A stretch of 64,000 nucleotides of DNA, from positions 4,489,001 to 4,553,000 of the forward strand of contig BTPP01000001.1 in assembly GCA_037102815.1 (NCBI GenBank), written 5' to 3'. The notes beneath the pieces are model-generated. The model did not search any database and had not been told where the DNA came from. It saw only the letters and a list, made by a program, of their open reading frames with translations. This document shows positions 45,943 through 57,504 of the stretch, one piece after another. The stretch's first letter is position 1, and each line of letters opens with the position of its first letter. A program made the position numbers and the translations under genes. This DNA is from Neurospora intermedia. Taxonomy: Eukaryota; Ascomycota; Sordariomycetes; Sordariales; Sordariaceae.

Positions 45943-47477
45943 CCTTGTGAACGACTGGGCTGACGATGGAAAGGTGTGGTAGTGGGTTAAATATCTTGAA
46001 TTGTGTGGGTTTAGAATTTTGGCTCCAATTTCCCGTTGCTTCTCCCTCGCTGCTGCTGGTTCAAGCTTAGGTCGTTTTGCTTTCGATGAGTGGTTGGCTT
46101 GCCGACTGACCGCGGCAGACCTATCATCTATCATCCTAGATATCTAACGTCTTGTGAGCAACCAAGTCAGAAGCACCCAAATGCTGCTAAGCATGACGCG
46201 ATCCATGTAGACTCTGGCCAGAACAGCATGTGATGGAAAGGGGATAATCCTCGCGGGGATTTTGCGTTTGGAAACGAACGGAGGAGCTCCGTTATGAATA
46301 CGTCTGTAGTATCTAAGGTTGTTAGCGCAGACCCACGAGTTTTCATGCCAAACACTGGATTCACAAGGGCGAATACTAAAGTCTGTTCTCGTGTCTATGT
46401 TACATATGGAACTTCCAATGCTGATATTGAGCTAGACCTACTAGATCCGATGACTGTAGCCCCTTCACGATGTTATCCTCAACGGTGACGTGATGAATTA
46501 CAAGCGGACTGATACCGATGGGATAGCGCCGTTGGTGTAAGACGTCGACACCATACCTCTAATCGTGATTGTGGAAAGACGAATCGACAACGGACAAGGC
46601 TCCAGTACGGTCAGGCAGATGAGCATCAACGGCCACCGTATACTCAAATAAAGCACAATCCTGGATGACAGTGACAGAAGGTTCGTTTGAACTTGATACC
46701 CATGTGGCAACCGTCAAATGCCGCAGTCTCCTGGCTCAATAATTCGGGGCTGTTGTGTTGTTGTGTATTCTCGTTGGTGTTGTTTCGTATTGGTAACAGC
46801 CGAGACCATACGGTAATTATCACAGTCGTGTCTCGAACGTTGCCCGGTCCCCTCGCAGTTAGAACAAGGTATTCTTGATGAATCGACATTCGATATCAGC
46901 ATATATGGAAGGAACAGCTTCTCTGGCATGTATAATCGCGCGTCTGCACGTGAGAACCGTGCATTGTAGTCAGCGTCTGAGTTGATAAAATGTAAGATGT
47001 ACTAGGCACATGATATGCGTTACAGTACAGGATGGGCAATGAGATGCGACGGGACGGATAATATACAAGGTACATAAGGTTTGTGCAAGTGGGGTAGACG
47101 TTGGAGACAGTCCCGGCTGGCATCCGCTGTCGACCAAGCCTGCAGTCGGCAACGAACGTCGACCGAGCTTCCTGGGCACGCCATCTCGCCGCATGTGAAA
47201 TGTACCTCGGCGCATTGCCTCCCGTCACAGGACAAGCGTCATCGCATCCAACAGAGAAGCCGTGGAAGGTCGACGCCAGGGAACCAAGATGATTTGTGAA
47301 ACTCACGCCAGATTCAATTCCCCAGGTGATTTGCGCAGCCGCTTGCTTGATCGAGTAGCCCTGTTCGTTGGTAGTCCCGTAGCTTGTCCTGGAAAGCCGC
47401 CTGCTGGTGAAAGGTTGACCTTTGCTTGAGGTCTGCCCATGGGGAACCCTTGTCTTCTCTTGTGTCACATTGTGGTT

Positions 47478-47483
47478 TATATA
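47478..47483 (+). promoter_or_regulatory. TATA-like box upstream of the SCP2 gene
   Basis: TATATA within GGTTTATATAGTG, about 160 bp upstream of the SCP2 start codon and followed by a pyrimidine-rich leader. Position and context fit a core promoter; not verified. Confidence 0.35.
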
Positions 47484-47642
47484 GTGTCGCCCTCCCCGTT
47501 TTCCCCTTTGCTGCCATCCCGTTCCATCCATAGCCAACACGTTCACATCGTTCACTACTATTCGTATACCTAATCCATCGTCATTCACTTCACCTTTTTA
47601 CTTTACTAATTCAACCAACCCCTTCAATCCAAATTTTCCAAC

Positions 47643-48276
47643 ATGTCTCTCAAAAACGGTATGTCTAGCGATGGACCAAACCCGCTCACACCCTTCGCGC
47701 TTTTGTTGTTGTCGTTGTTGTACCAGCCGTGATGGCGCAAGACTTTCCATGTGTTCCTGAAACCGAATCAGTGCTGACCGTAGCCGTGTGACGATTTAGA
47801 CAAGTTCCCTTCATCCGCCGCCTTTGACGCCATCAACAGCGCTCTCACCGGCAGCGAAGCTGACCGCAAAGACGCCATCAAGCAGGGCAACGCCGTCTTT
47901 GCTTTTGTCCTCAAGAACGCTGCCGGCGAGACCGACGAGTGGCATATTGACCTCAAGAACAAGGGCGAGGTTGGCAAGGGTCTTGGCGAGAAGCCTACCG
48001 GTTAGTTTTCCTTCCACTTGCCCATCCATTTGCCTTTGCCCTTTCCGTCGTGCCTCGATGCTCTAATTTTGCGCAATGATGATGCAACTAACAAAATTGG
48101 TTCGTGATAAAGTCACCCTCTCCCTTTCCGATGCCGACTTTGCCAGCCTTGTTGCCGGCAAGGCCAACGCCCAGCGCCTCTTCATGTCCGGCAAGCTCAA
48201 GATCAAGGGCGATGTCATGAAGGCCACCAAGCTCGACCCCATCCTCAAGAAGGCGCAGACCAAGGCTAAGCTCTAA
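47643..48276 (+). CDS. SCP2 sterol-carrier-protein domain protein, probably peroxisomal
   Basis: Three exons, 47643-47658 (16 nt, MSLKN plus one base), 47800-48000 and 48113-48276, give 126 aa, the size of a stand-alone SCP2 domain. Both introns are phase 1 with clear signals (GTATGT/ATTTAG; GTTAGT with AACTAAC branch/AAAG). Landmarks: FAFVLKNAAGETDEWHIDLKNKGEV, then TLSLSDADFASLVAGKANAQ, LFMSGKLKIKGDVMKATKLDPIL. SCP2 proteins bind acyl-CoA and sterols in a hydrophobic tunnel. The C-terminus AKL fits a type 1 peroxisomal targeting signal, so the likely site is the peroxisome matrix, perhaps aiding beta-oxidation. Confidence 0.93.
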
Positions 48277-50348
48277 ATAAATCTACTTCTACATGCAAGA
48301 AAGTCTCCAAAAAATCCGCCGAAAATAGTTTAAATTATAAAGCATGATACCATAATGCTGTCATTTCAGAAGAACATTGCTATCCGGGGAACGTGTACTG
48401 ATTTGGTGGGATGGTGATGGTGCTAGTTGTGTTTCATGTTGTGCTGTACGAATACTCGTCTGGAAGGGAAAGCTTTTAGGTGTAGCCAGCGGCTCTCTAC
48501 AGAACGTGAATCATGTTCAAATTGTCAGTATTCTTCTGTATCTTCAATAGTTGTGACTTTCATCCCGACGACTTTCGCATTTATTAGTCGCGGACCGTCC
48601 AATGTTGTCATTGACATGTGACAGTGCTCGTCCAACGCCAACCACATGCCAGCTATGAACTTGCAACTTGGGGCTAGGATGGGCAGAAAGTAGTTAGCCG
48701 AACCCAGTTCGTGACGGGATATTGAGAAAGCGGGCTGTCAGCAGTGTGTCTAACGACTTATAAGTGTGGCGCATGACGCTTGTGTCGCCCTGGTGAGCCA
48801 TTCACAGAGACAAGGTTGCGAGGTGTTCGTGCCGTTCAAATCCAGACTGTACACTAGGTGGTAAAAGAGAGGAAGGGATCATGGGTACCATTTGTGCGCG
48901 GCGGCTTCGCGTTGATTGCGACTGGCGAGACAAATCGGAATCATGAACTCCTTTCGACTTTCTGCACAGCAAAGGGACGCCCAAAAGGATAAGTAGAGGT
49001 AGGTATGGTCCGGCAGAGAAGCAGAGGGGCTCACGATGGCGGCCGATGGCTTGATAGGTGGTTCGGCAGGCACCGCGATCCAGTTAGAACTCGAAGTGGA
49101 CGTTCCACTGACAGGAAACCACAGCCGGGTCCGTGCACATCAGCCAAGAGAATCGCGACAGTTTGCACGTCCACTGCATTGGCGCACGCTACAGTCATCG
49201 ATCCCTCTTTTTGTGTGTCGGTGTTCTTTGGGGGGTGGATGGCCCGTGCGCGAGGATGCAATACGGTGAGAGCATACCCTGCATAGAGGTACCTAGCTGG
49301 TTTCCTGTTCCCGCCCTTCAAACTGTCCAGTCCCGCTCCCCATCGGTCTGACACCGTCGGGTCGCCAGGGCACTGGCCACTGCCGACCCACGATTTCTGC
49401 CGGCCGCCCTTGTCGCTAGCACATAGCGACGTGACCTGGGCTACGTAGGTAGAGACGGGAGGTAGGGTACACCTCCTCCTCCCGCCTCTATCCAGACAAC
49501 TGCAGTTTTTTTTTGGGTGTGTTTTTTTTTTCTCACGGTCGTCCGCCACGGCGCCATCAAGAAACAAGAAGTGCTTGAACCGCCAGGCCTGAACCAGGAT
49601 TGTCATCTCCCATTCACGCTTTCCTGTGGACAAACACATCAGTTATCATCGACTCTATCCCATTTCCGGGCCAGCATCCATCCACTTGTATTTATCATTG
49701 CCGTCCAGTTTGCTTTGTTGACAGACCCAAGTCGGTCTTTATACTGCCCGCCCTCCGCCCTCCGCCCTCGTCCCTTCGCTGCTGTGACGAGCTTCCACCA
49801 CACGGTACTCCTCATCTGACGGTCGCGCGAGCCCTGTCGCTACTTACTGTAAAAGTAGCAGCCATCGGTGTCGGTCTCGGACTTCACACACCATCACGGT
49901 TGGCGTGTTCTATCTACACTTGATTACCTACCGTTTGAAAGCAAGCCGAAGCCCTGAGCTCTCCCACCGCTGCCACGCCTGCTGCCGCCGTTGCTGGTAA
50001 TAGATTCCCGACCGCCTTGTCGCGCAACCCCCAAAAATTTCCCACGCCTCTTCAGGTTCCCACACAAAACCCTCGACCAGACCACCACGTCGAGCAGCAT
50101 CCCGTCCACCTCGCTTCCTCGTCCCTTGCGACGCGCCCACAAACGCGCCGAAACCCATCGCGGGTTTCTGTTTATGCACGACAGCGACAGCGAGTCCTTT
50201 CATAGTCCTGCCTTTGTGACTCGGCTCTGGAATAATCAACACCGCCACACCACCTACCTGCCCGCCTCGGCTTCCCGCCTCTTCCTAAAACTACATCTCT
50301 ACCCTTGTCCATCGATATATCGGTCGGCGAACCGCCCAGTCTCTCGCG
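48277..50348. other. 2.1 kb intergenic/leader region of the nucleoporin gene
   Basis: SCP2 3' flank and the nucleoporin promoter. From about 49440 the sequence becomes pyrimidine-rich with T8-T9 runs and reads like a long 5' leader up to 50349. Open frames over the leader are not supported. Confidence 0.5.
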
Positions 50349-53300
50349 ATGGATTCACAACCGAACAAGAGGCGTAGCATCTTTGGCCTGGCCACTAATC
50401 TCTTTCGCGGCTCCTCTGCGCCCGCCGACGACTCCGATTCCATGACGGAGTCCCCCCAGCAGAATGGTGTCACCAAGGCCCAGTCCGTCTCGCGCATCGA
50501 CTTCAACAGCGCAACGCATGAAAGCCCTGCCAAGCGCGCGTCTGATGCGCAGTTGGCATCCCGCAAGCTCATCGGCCGCCCTCAAGGCCCGTCCAGCAAG
50601 CTTGCCCAGTCCTTCACCAGCACAGACTTCACAGAACTGTCATCGGCGCCGCAAAAGAAGATCACATTCCATACTGCTTCGGCGGCCGGCGCAACGAGGA
50701 GGATGCCCGGCGACAACCCCTACAAGTCACCTTCCTTCACAAGCACAGCCAAGGGTCCCGTTGTCAATGGAAATGGTGCCAAGGCAGCCAGCTTTTCTGG
50801 AACCGGCACGAGCACAGCGCCGAGCAACATCTTCCGTTCTGGCACTCCCTCCCTTTATCAGCGGTCCGGCGGCACGGCCTTCGCTCCTCGCATCGTTCCT
50901 GGCGGTCTGAAGAGCAGCCTTCCCCAGAGCACCCCCGGTCGCACTTCGCGCGGTACAACCGCTGAGCTCCTTGGCACCGTCCCGGTCAACACGGAGCTTT
51001 TCAAGATGAGAATCCCTGAGCCTCCTCATCATCTGACCGGCGAGGTGTTGGCTAAAGAAGTCCCAGATGACCCCAACAGGGCCGGTTCCATTTATGCCGA
51101 CGAGTTTTTGGCACACTACTGTCCGCCCGATCTCGATGAGCAACAGAAAAAGCAGTTTTTCTGCATCCTCGACTTGAGGCGGCTCAAGTATGCCGCCGAT
51201 GAGATATTCACCAAGAAGGATTGGAAAATCAATATTCTCAACTTCGCAAAGGAGTACGAGAAAAGCCGTAGCTTGATTATGTTGCGGTACGGCCTGTACG
51301 AATTCAAGACGGTTAGAGCTTCGGAAGAGGTTAAGAAAGAATGGAGGCAAAAGCATGGAATTGCAGAATCTGAGGAAGAAGCCAGCGCATCCTTGGATCT
51401 TAAGACACCGGCTGGCTCGAAGAGAAAGGCCGAGGAGGATCTGTCGCCAATTGACGGCGCCCTCAAAGCTTCGACCACCGCTGGTAACAAGCGCCCGCGC
51501 GCCCCAGAACCGACCAGCCCTTCGCCAATCAAGCAAAAGCCTAAGCGCAAGGCCTCAACGGTTGGATCGCCAGACGAAGCCCAGCCAGCCAAGCTGCAAA
51601 AGGCCTCGGGAACCCCAACCAAGGCGTCCTCTGCCACCAAGTCTGTCTTTGAGAGCATTGTCAAGAACACGCAAAACGCGGCAGCGAAGAAGGCTGCCAC
51701 TGGTGCTGCCAAGGATGCTACGATCAAATCTGCGCCTAAATCCGTATTCGAAACTGGTCCCAAGGCTCCCGCCTCCTCCGAGAACATCTTTGGTCATCTT
51801 TCCGACAGCAAGAGCAGCAACGACGATGCCGATGCGGATAGTGATGCCGAGACCGCTTCCAATGTTGACGATGATGAGGACGAGCATGGAGCTCAGCGCG
51901 ATGGGTCTGCCAGCACTGGTGTTGCTATCCCTCAGTTTGGACTGGGAAGCCAAGCAGCGGTGAATGGAGGGTCTAGTGTCTCCTCAGACGCCGAAGGAAG
52001 TTTCCAGGGACGCAGCATCTTCGACCGTATCACCAGAGGATCTGACGGACAACCAATTCGAAAGCCCGTTCAAGATGGCAAGTCTGATATGTTCTCTGCC
52101 ACTCTCAAGGAGGACCGAGCTCTGGGCACAACCCCCGAGCAAGCCTCTTCCCCTGCTCCAGTCAACAACACGTGGAACACGGAAACGCCCATCAAGTTTT
52201 CCTCTGGCCCCAGCAACCCGTTCGGGGCTGCGACATCCAAGCCCGCTGTGTCGAGCAACCTTTTTGGAGCCCCTGTAGCTAAGAAGGCAGAGGAACCCGC
52301 TCAGGACTCGGCACCTAAGAGCCTTTTCGATGTTCCTTCCAAGAAGGCCGATGAGCCTGTTACCGAAACCCCCAAGGCACCGGCAACTTCACTGTTCTCG
52401 TTTGGGACAAAGACCACTGATACTGCTGCTTCCAAGCCCTCCATCTTTGGTACTTCTGCGCCCTCGGCCCCAGAACCGGCTGTTACGAACTCGCTCTTCA
52501 GCTCGGGCGCCAGCACTCCTCTCTTCGGCCAAGCAAAGGACAAGCAGGAGTCTAAGGAGACCACGCAAACTCCCTCCTCTTTTTTCGGTACTAAGCCTGC
52601 AGAGCCCGCAACGACTGAGGCCTCCAAGCCCTCGGTATTCCAGTCGAACACGCTGTTTGGCAGTGCTCCGGTAGCCAGCGAACCACCAACGACACAACCC
52701 ACTAGCCTCTTCACTAAGCCTGCGGCGGCTGAAACGCAAACCACGCAAGCTTCGGCTTCGTCGTTCTTCGGAACCAGCGCGTCAAAGCCCGCCACGTCCA
52801 GCTTGTTTGGCAGCGCGACTAATCCTCCTGGAGCAGACGAGCCGGCGGCGAAGAAGGTTGCGTTTGGCAGTACTGAAACCAAGCCCGCCGCCTCTATTTT
52901 TAACTTTGGCTCTACCGCTCCCGCTGCCGATGCCGCCAAACCTGAGACTAAGGGCCTCTTTGGCACTACCAATGGCGTTACACCTGCTACGGAGACTAAA
53001 AATCTCTTTGGCGCCAGCACCACTCCGGCTCCTGCCACTGAAGTCAAGAGTATGTTTGGCGGTACAGGCATTGGGATCCCTGCTACTCCAACTCAGACCC
53101 TCTTCGGCAACACTAGCGCATCCGCAACGGAGACTAAGAGTCTGCTTGGAAACGCTACTGCTCCTGCTGCCGAAACCAAGAGCCTCTTTGGCACCACCAG
53201 TACCACTGCCCCTGCAGAGACCAAAAATCTGTTCGGTAGCGCCTCTACCCCAAGCGCACCCTCAGACTCAAAGCCTCTTTTTGGAGCGACTACTAGCCAA

Positions 53301-54573
53301 CCCGAAGCCTCGAAGCCTCTCTTTGGTGCCTCCAGCAGCCAACCCGAAGCTTCCAAGTCTTTGTTTGGTGCTACCAGCAGCCAGCCTGAAAGCTCCAAGC
53401 CAGCTTCCATCTTCGGAAGTAATAACCTTGCTCCTGCACCTGTCTCTGCTTCATCGAGCTTCACCTTCGGGTCCACAGCGGCTCCGGCTACTAGTCAACC
53501 TGCTCCGGCTGCTACCTCTAGCTTTACCTTCGGCTCTGGTTCTCCCGCGCCTACACCTCAGCCAAGCACTAGCTTTTCCTTTGGTGCCACACCTGCTTCG
53601 CAGCCTTCGCAGCCCGAACAGAACGGTAACATTTTTGGAGCCAACACTTCTTTCACATTCTCAGCTGGAGGTAATGATGGCGCTGCTATTAACAATCCTT
53701 TTGCTACCGGAGGTGCGGCTACTCCCACCTCGTCATCGTTTACCTTTGGCCAAACTAGTGGTACCTCTGCGCCGTTTGTCTTTGGGCAAAGTAGTCAAAA
53801 CACTCCATCCATCACCTTTGGCGGTGCTCAGGACTCTACACAACAAAATGGCAGCTCTAATATGTTCGCCTTTGGTGGTCAACAGCCCTCTGGGGGTGGA
53901 TCCATGTTCAACCTGGCGCCGCCCGTAGGGGGGACATCAACAGGTACTGGTAAGTTAAGACCTCGACCGCGACGACGCTTCTAGTCGGTGAATTATCATT
54001 AATCGACCGCAACGACCAGATTCCCCTAAAACCTTCGGCGGTGCCTCAAGCTTGGCCACGACGCCGGCTGTGGGGACACCAGAGCCAGTGGCCGCCGAGT
54101 CCAAGGATGCTCAAGGAACGCACGCTGACGGGGATGAGGCACCACAGGAGCAAATCTCGCTAGTCGAAGGCGGCCCGGGGGAAGAGGACGAGTCCGTCGT
54201 GTATGAAGTTCGTGCCAAGGCGTATAAGCTCGTCGCTCCCGACGATGATGATGACGAAGGCTCCAAGGAGAAGAAGAAGCCCTCCGTGTGGAAGACGCAG
54301 GGAGTCGGCCCCCTGCGTCTTCTCAAGCACAAAAATACCGGTGCGGTGCGCATGCTGATGCGTGTCGAACCCCGCGGCAATATTGCGCTCAACAAGATCA
54401 TCCTCCCCAATTTCACCTACAAGCCCGAGGCTTCGGCCCCCAAGAACATCAAGATCACCACGGCGACGGACGATGGCAAGGGTTTGGAGACTTGGATGCT
54501 CACCACGAAGACCACGCAGGCTTTGGCTGACGCGCTGGAAGAACATAAGAAGGCAAATGAAAAGAAGGATTGA
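50349..54573 (+). CDS. FG-repeat nucleoporin with Ran-binding domain (Nup2/Nup61-like)
   Basis: Exons 50349-53949 and 54020-54573 join in phase 1 (G|AT) over a 70-nt intron (GTAAGT ... ACCAG), giving 1384 aa. The N-terminus is basic (MDSQPNKRRSIFGLATNLF), the likely importin/Nup60-type binding segment. Residues about 600-1190 are a phenylalanine-glycine repeat field with many FG/FGxx and SLFG/KSLFG units spaced by Ala/Pro/Thr linkers. The C-terminus, about 1250-1380, is a Ran-binding domain (VYEVRAKAYKL, WKTQGVGPLRLLKHK, RMLMRVEPRGNIALN). Fungal Nup2/Nup61 sits on the nuclear basket and helps release import cargo; in Aspergillus it moves to chromatin in mitosis. The intron falls between the FG field and the Ran-binding domain. 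Start chosen at the first ATG of the conserved N-terminus. Confidence 0.94.
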
Positions 54574-56187
54574 TGAGTTTGTCTGGTGGACAAAGATGAA
54601 TGGATGAATTGGTCAGATTCAGATGATGAATAGCATCGGAAGAGTTGTTTGCAAAAAAAAGTTAGTAGTTCACGACATTTGTTTTGACTGTTTTTTTCTG
54701 TTTCTAGTTTTTGCCTTTTCTTTTTTTTTTTTTTTGGTTTCAATGGGGTAAAAGCGGAGTGTTCTTGGACCGGACAATGAATGCAAGGCGATGCCGCGTG
54801 TGGTCATGCTCGGTGTCGATGAGGGAGCAGGAGGCGGTGAGGTTTGAACACTGTGAAATTCAGGTAAGGTAAGGTACGAAAATTGCATGGGGTTTGATTT
54901 TTCCAATTATACAAGTATTGTCATTTCTGCTATGCATTAGATGGATGGAAGGACCGTCCTGGGTTTTGACGGATGTCACGAAATTCTTTTTACGTTCCAA
55001 GCAGTCCTTCTCATCGATCTTGCGAGCATCATGTTCTCGGTACCTCTTGTTTTTGTTTCGGTTCGTTGCATTCTATTAGTCCGTCCCTCCATCACTTTAT
55101 CTTCATCTTCAGAGACAGAAAATTGGGATTGCATCATACGTTCTCGGGTATAACATTTGTTTTTGCGCGTCTTTCTCATGGCTGGCTACTCCTCTATACT
55201 GCGCAGGATTTTCAGTCGATGGTTGCCAAATGTGTCTATTCGTGGTCCCCAAAAGTTGGGGCCCTTGGGTCCTCTCATGAACAGATGGAAAGGTTGAAAT
55301 CGCTTAGTTTTGGGGGAAGTTAAACAAGAGAGTCGCGGAAGGCGAGGAAGGCGCAAGAGCTAGTAGGTACGGGAGAGGTGGAGACAGCCAGGAAAAAAAG
55401 ACAAACGAGCACCGAGCATATTTCGGACAGCACTTGTTCAGACAGTATTACAGCGGCACGGCAAAGAGAATGTATCCAATGGCGCCGTGATTATCCCGTC
55501 ACTTGAGGTTGTTTTTTGGTCACTTCACCCTGTTGAGGAGCGTTAAAGAGTGGAACCTTTACGTGAGGAACGAAAGGGGTTTGCCAGTTACTTGAACACA
55601 GCTCAAGTTAAGTTCTCGATAACAAGTATTAGTCTTTTTCGAATTTATTCTTGTCATTTTTATGTTATCGCCTTGTGTTTGTTTGTTGTCATTTCATTAC
55701 ATTACTAAGTTAAATTTTGTGAGCCAGGCAAGGTTGGCAGTCAAGGTTCTGTTTTACCTTCGTCTCCTTACCCTCCTACACCCTTTTGTTCCCCTTTGCC
55801 ATGGTTTTTAACCATTCCCCATCACTCCTTCTGTGGCATTACGCCATCCTTAATTGCTGTCCCATTCGCCTTATGCCACGCCAACCCCCTTTCCGAAGTC
55901 TTCGTCTCATGGAGGTAGCTTTTTGTCCGCCTTCAAAGCTGCTCTGCTGGTTCCTCCCATCAGTCGCAGTTGCGAGTGTCATTTCCCCAATAGCCTGTGA
56001 GCTGCGTCTCGCTTCGATTTGCCAAGTAGATCTCGTCATCTTGACACAGAAGCACGACGGAGAAAGACAGTAACGAGCTTGTAGAACGTCAGCTTGTTCC
56101 ACATGCTTTCCTCACAACACCCGTTCCGAGTTGACCAAACAATTCAGCTCAAGGGACGGAACGGAAAAGAAGGAACCTTAGAGGGTT
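54574..56187. other. 1.6 kb convergent intergenic region
   Basis: Between the nucleoporin stop and the stop of the PY-motif membrane protein. Contains a T16 run near 54720-54735. Short open frames are unsupported; nothing else recognised. Confidence 0.5.
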
Positions 56188-57504
56188 TTAATAATGTGGT
56201 GGCGCACCAGACTGTGACGAAGACCGATGTGTAACGGAGGAGGCGTTATTATTGCCATTGTTAGATGATCCAAACGATGGGTCAGGTGGAAGGGAGGGAG
56301 AAGCTGCCCCTAAGGCTGACGCAGAAGTGACCGCCGCCGCCTCAAATGTGGGAGCGGCGGCCGGAGAGGGGGTGGCAGAAAAAACAGTAGCAGGATCGCC
56401 ATGCTGCTCTGGACTTGTTTCATCATTAGTAGTAGGCTGCTGCGATGGAGAGTTGGTCCCCGTTCCCATCATCAACAGGGGAGGCGTCTCTTCATATGCA
56501 GGTGGTGGTACCTGATCTTGATCTGTCATTTCGGGCGCCGGGTTGTGGATGGTACTGTGTCCCGGACTGGGGGAGGGATACCTAGTCATGCTTGGAGATG
56601 TTGGCGCAGTGGTGGCGGCGCTCTGGGTCATGCTGGCGCTCAACAGGCTGGAGCCGACACTACTATATCCTGGCTGGCTCAGGTGGCTCAAGTGACTTTG
56701 GCTGTGTATTCCAGATTCGTCCTGATGATAGTAATGTACCGGTGGGGGTGGCTGTAAACTTGCCTGTGACCCCGACGGTGGCGATGATAGAGTTTGTTGC
56801 GAGAAGGTGGTATGGTAATTCCAGGGAGCCATGTTTCGCGTTTCTACACCGACGTACGCAGCACTACTGGTTCCTTCGCCGACGGCGGACCCTGCCGCTA
56901 TTCCTGCCCTCGCGACTGGACCCGCCGACGCTTCGTTTCCATGGCCATGATAACTATTTCCACCCGCTTCAAGGTCAACATCGCCACCTTCTTCCGCAAC
57001 CGGCTGCTTCTCGTATGGCGGCGGCGCCTCGCCCAGTTCATTTAGTCCTTCCTCGGGCCTGAAGATACCTGCCCAGTCCCATCTCCTCATCGCCGTCGAC
57101 CGAGAACCACCCCATGCCCCGCCCCCACTTCCTGATCTCGAGCCAGTGTTGTTACGTCGCTGTGTCGGCGCCCCACGCACCCAAGACTCCTGAAGGTCAC
57201 GCTCGATCAATGCCAACGAAGGGGCATCGACCTCACGAACTCCGAACTGAAGCTGCCCGTCACGACTGTGGCTTATCGATGCTTGGTGGGCGGAAGGTCG
57301 TCGTGCTGGGGAAGAAAGACGAGAACTCTTGTGGTTACCAAGGAGTTGTTTGCGTCGGCGGATGTGAAGACAGAGGGCCAAACCGCCCAGTACGATGACG
57401 AGGCCGACGGGGATCATCACCCAGACCCAAGGGTGGTTGTTATTATCATCACCATCATCGGTTATTCCCGGGGGGAAGCCCCCGAACCCTGACTCTGAGG
57501 ACAT
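56188..57504 (-). CDS. Single-pass membrane protein with PY (PPxY) motifs
   Basis: An uninterrupted 438-residue minus-strand frame. A short acidic/Asn-rich N-terminus with no signal peptide is followed by one transmembrane helix (about 25-48, VWVMIPVGLVIVLGGLALCL) and a basic stop-transfer (HIRRRKQ), so residues 52-438 are probably cytosolic. The tail is Ser/Pro/Gly-rich with PPPY at 161-164 (in GLNELGEAPPPYEKQP) and PPAY at 334-337 (PPPAYEETPPLL). PY motifs recruit WW domains of Nedd4/Rsp5 ubiquitin ligases; yeast Rcr1/Rcr2 share the layout of one helix plus PY motifs and act in plasma-membrane and vacuolar trafficking. Membership of that family is inference. Long antisense frames are shadows of its low-complexity codons. 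Confidence 0.8.
   Translation of the reverse strand: MSSESGFGGFPPGITDDGDDNNNHPWVWVMIPVGLVIVLGGLALCLHIRRRKQLLGNHKSSRLSSPARRPSAHQASISHSRDGQLQFGVREVDAPSLALIERDLQESWVRGAPTQRRNNTGSRSGSGGGAWGGSRSTAMRRWDWAGIFRPEEGLNELGEAPPPYEKQPVAEEGGDVDLEAGGNSYHGHGNEASAGPVARAGIAAGSAVGEGTSSAAYVGVETRNMAPWNYHTTFSQQTLSSPPSGSQASLQPPPPVHYYHQDESGIHSQSHLSHLSQPGYSSVGSSLLSASMTQSAATTAPTSPSMTRYPSPSPGHSTIHNPAPEMTDQDQVPPPAYEETPPLLMMGTGTNSPSQQPTTNDETSPEQHGDPATVFSATPSPAAAPTFEAAAVTSASALGAASPSLPPDPSFGSSNNGNNNASSVTHRSSSQSGAPPHY

Larger units (their letters stand above)
44525..47642. other. 3.1 kb gene-poor region, right part, with the SCP2 promoter
   Basis: Includes two coding-like runs on the plus strand (45464-45568 and about 45704-45942) listed as a possible relic. 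The last 200 bp hold a TATATA at 47478-47483 and a CT/AC-rich leader. A 230-codon minus-strand frame (46896-47588) overlaps this promoter and is not called. Confidence 0.5.

Noticed and set aside
46896-47588. A 230-codon minus-strand open frame upstream of SCP2
   Set aside because: Composition is unlike a protein (His, Thr and Ser clusters, no domain, no helix pattern), and it overlaps the SCP2 TATA-like box and leader. Probably a chance long frame.
52807-53928. A 373-codon Leu/Pro/Arg-rich frame, and long minus-strand frames at 52301-53071 and 53093-53476
   Set aside because: They lie entirely inside the nucleoporin FG-repeat exon in other frames; their low-complexity content mirrors the repeat codons.
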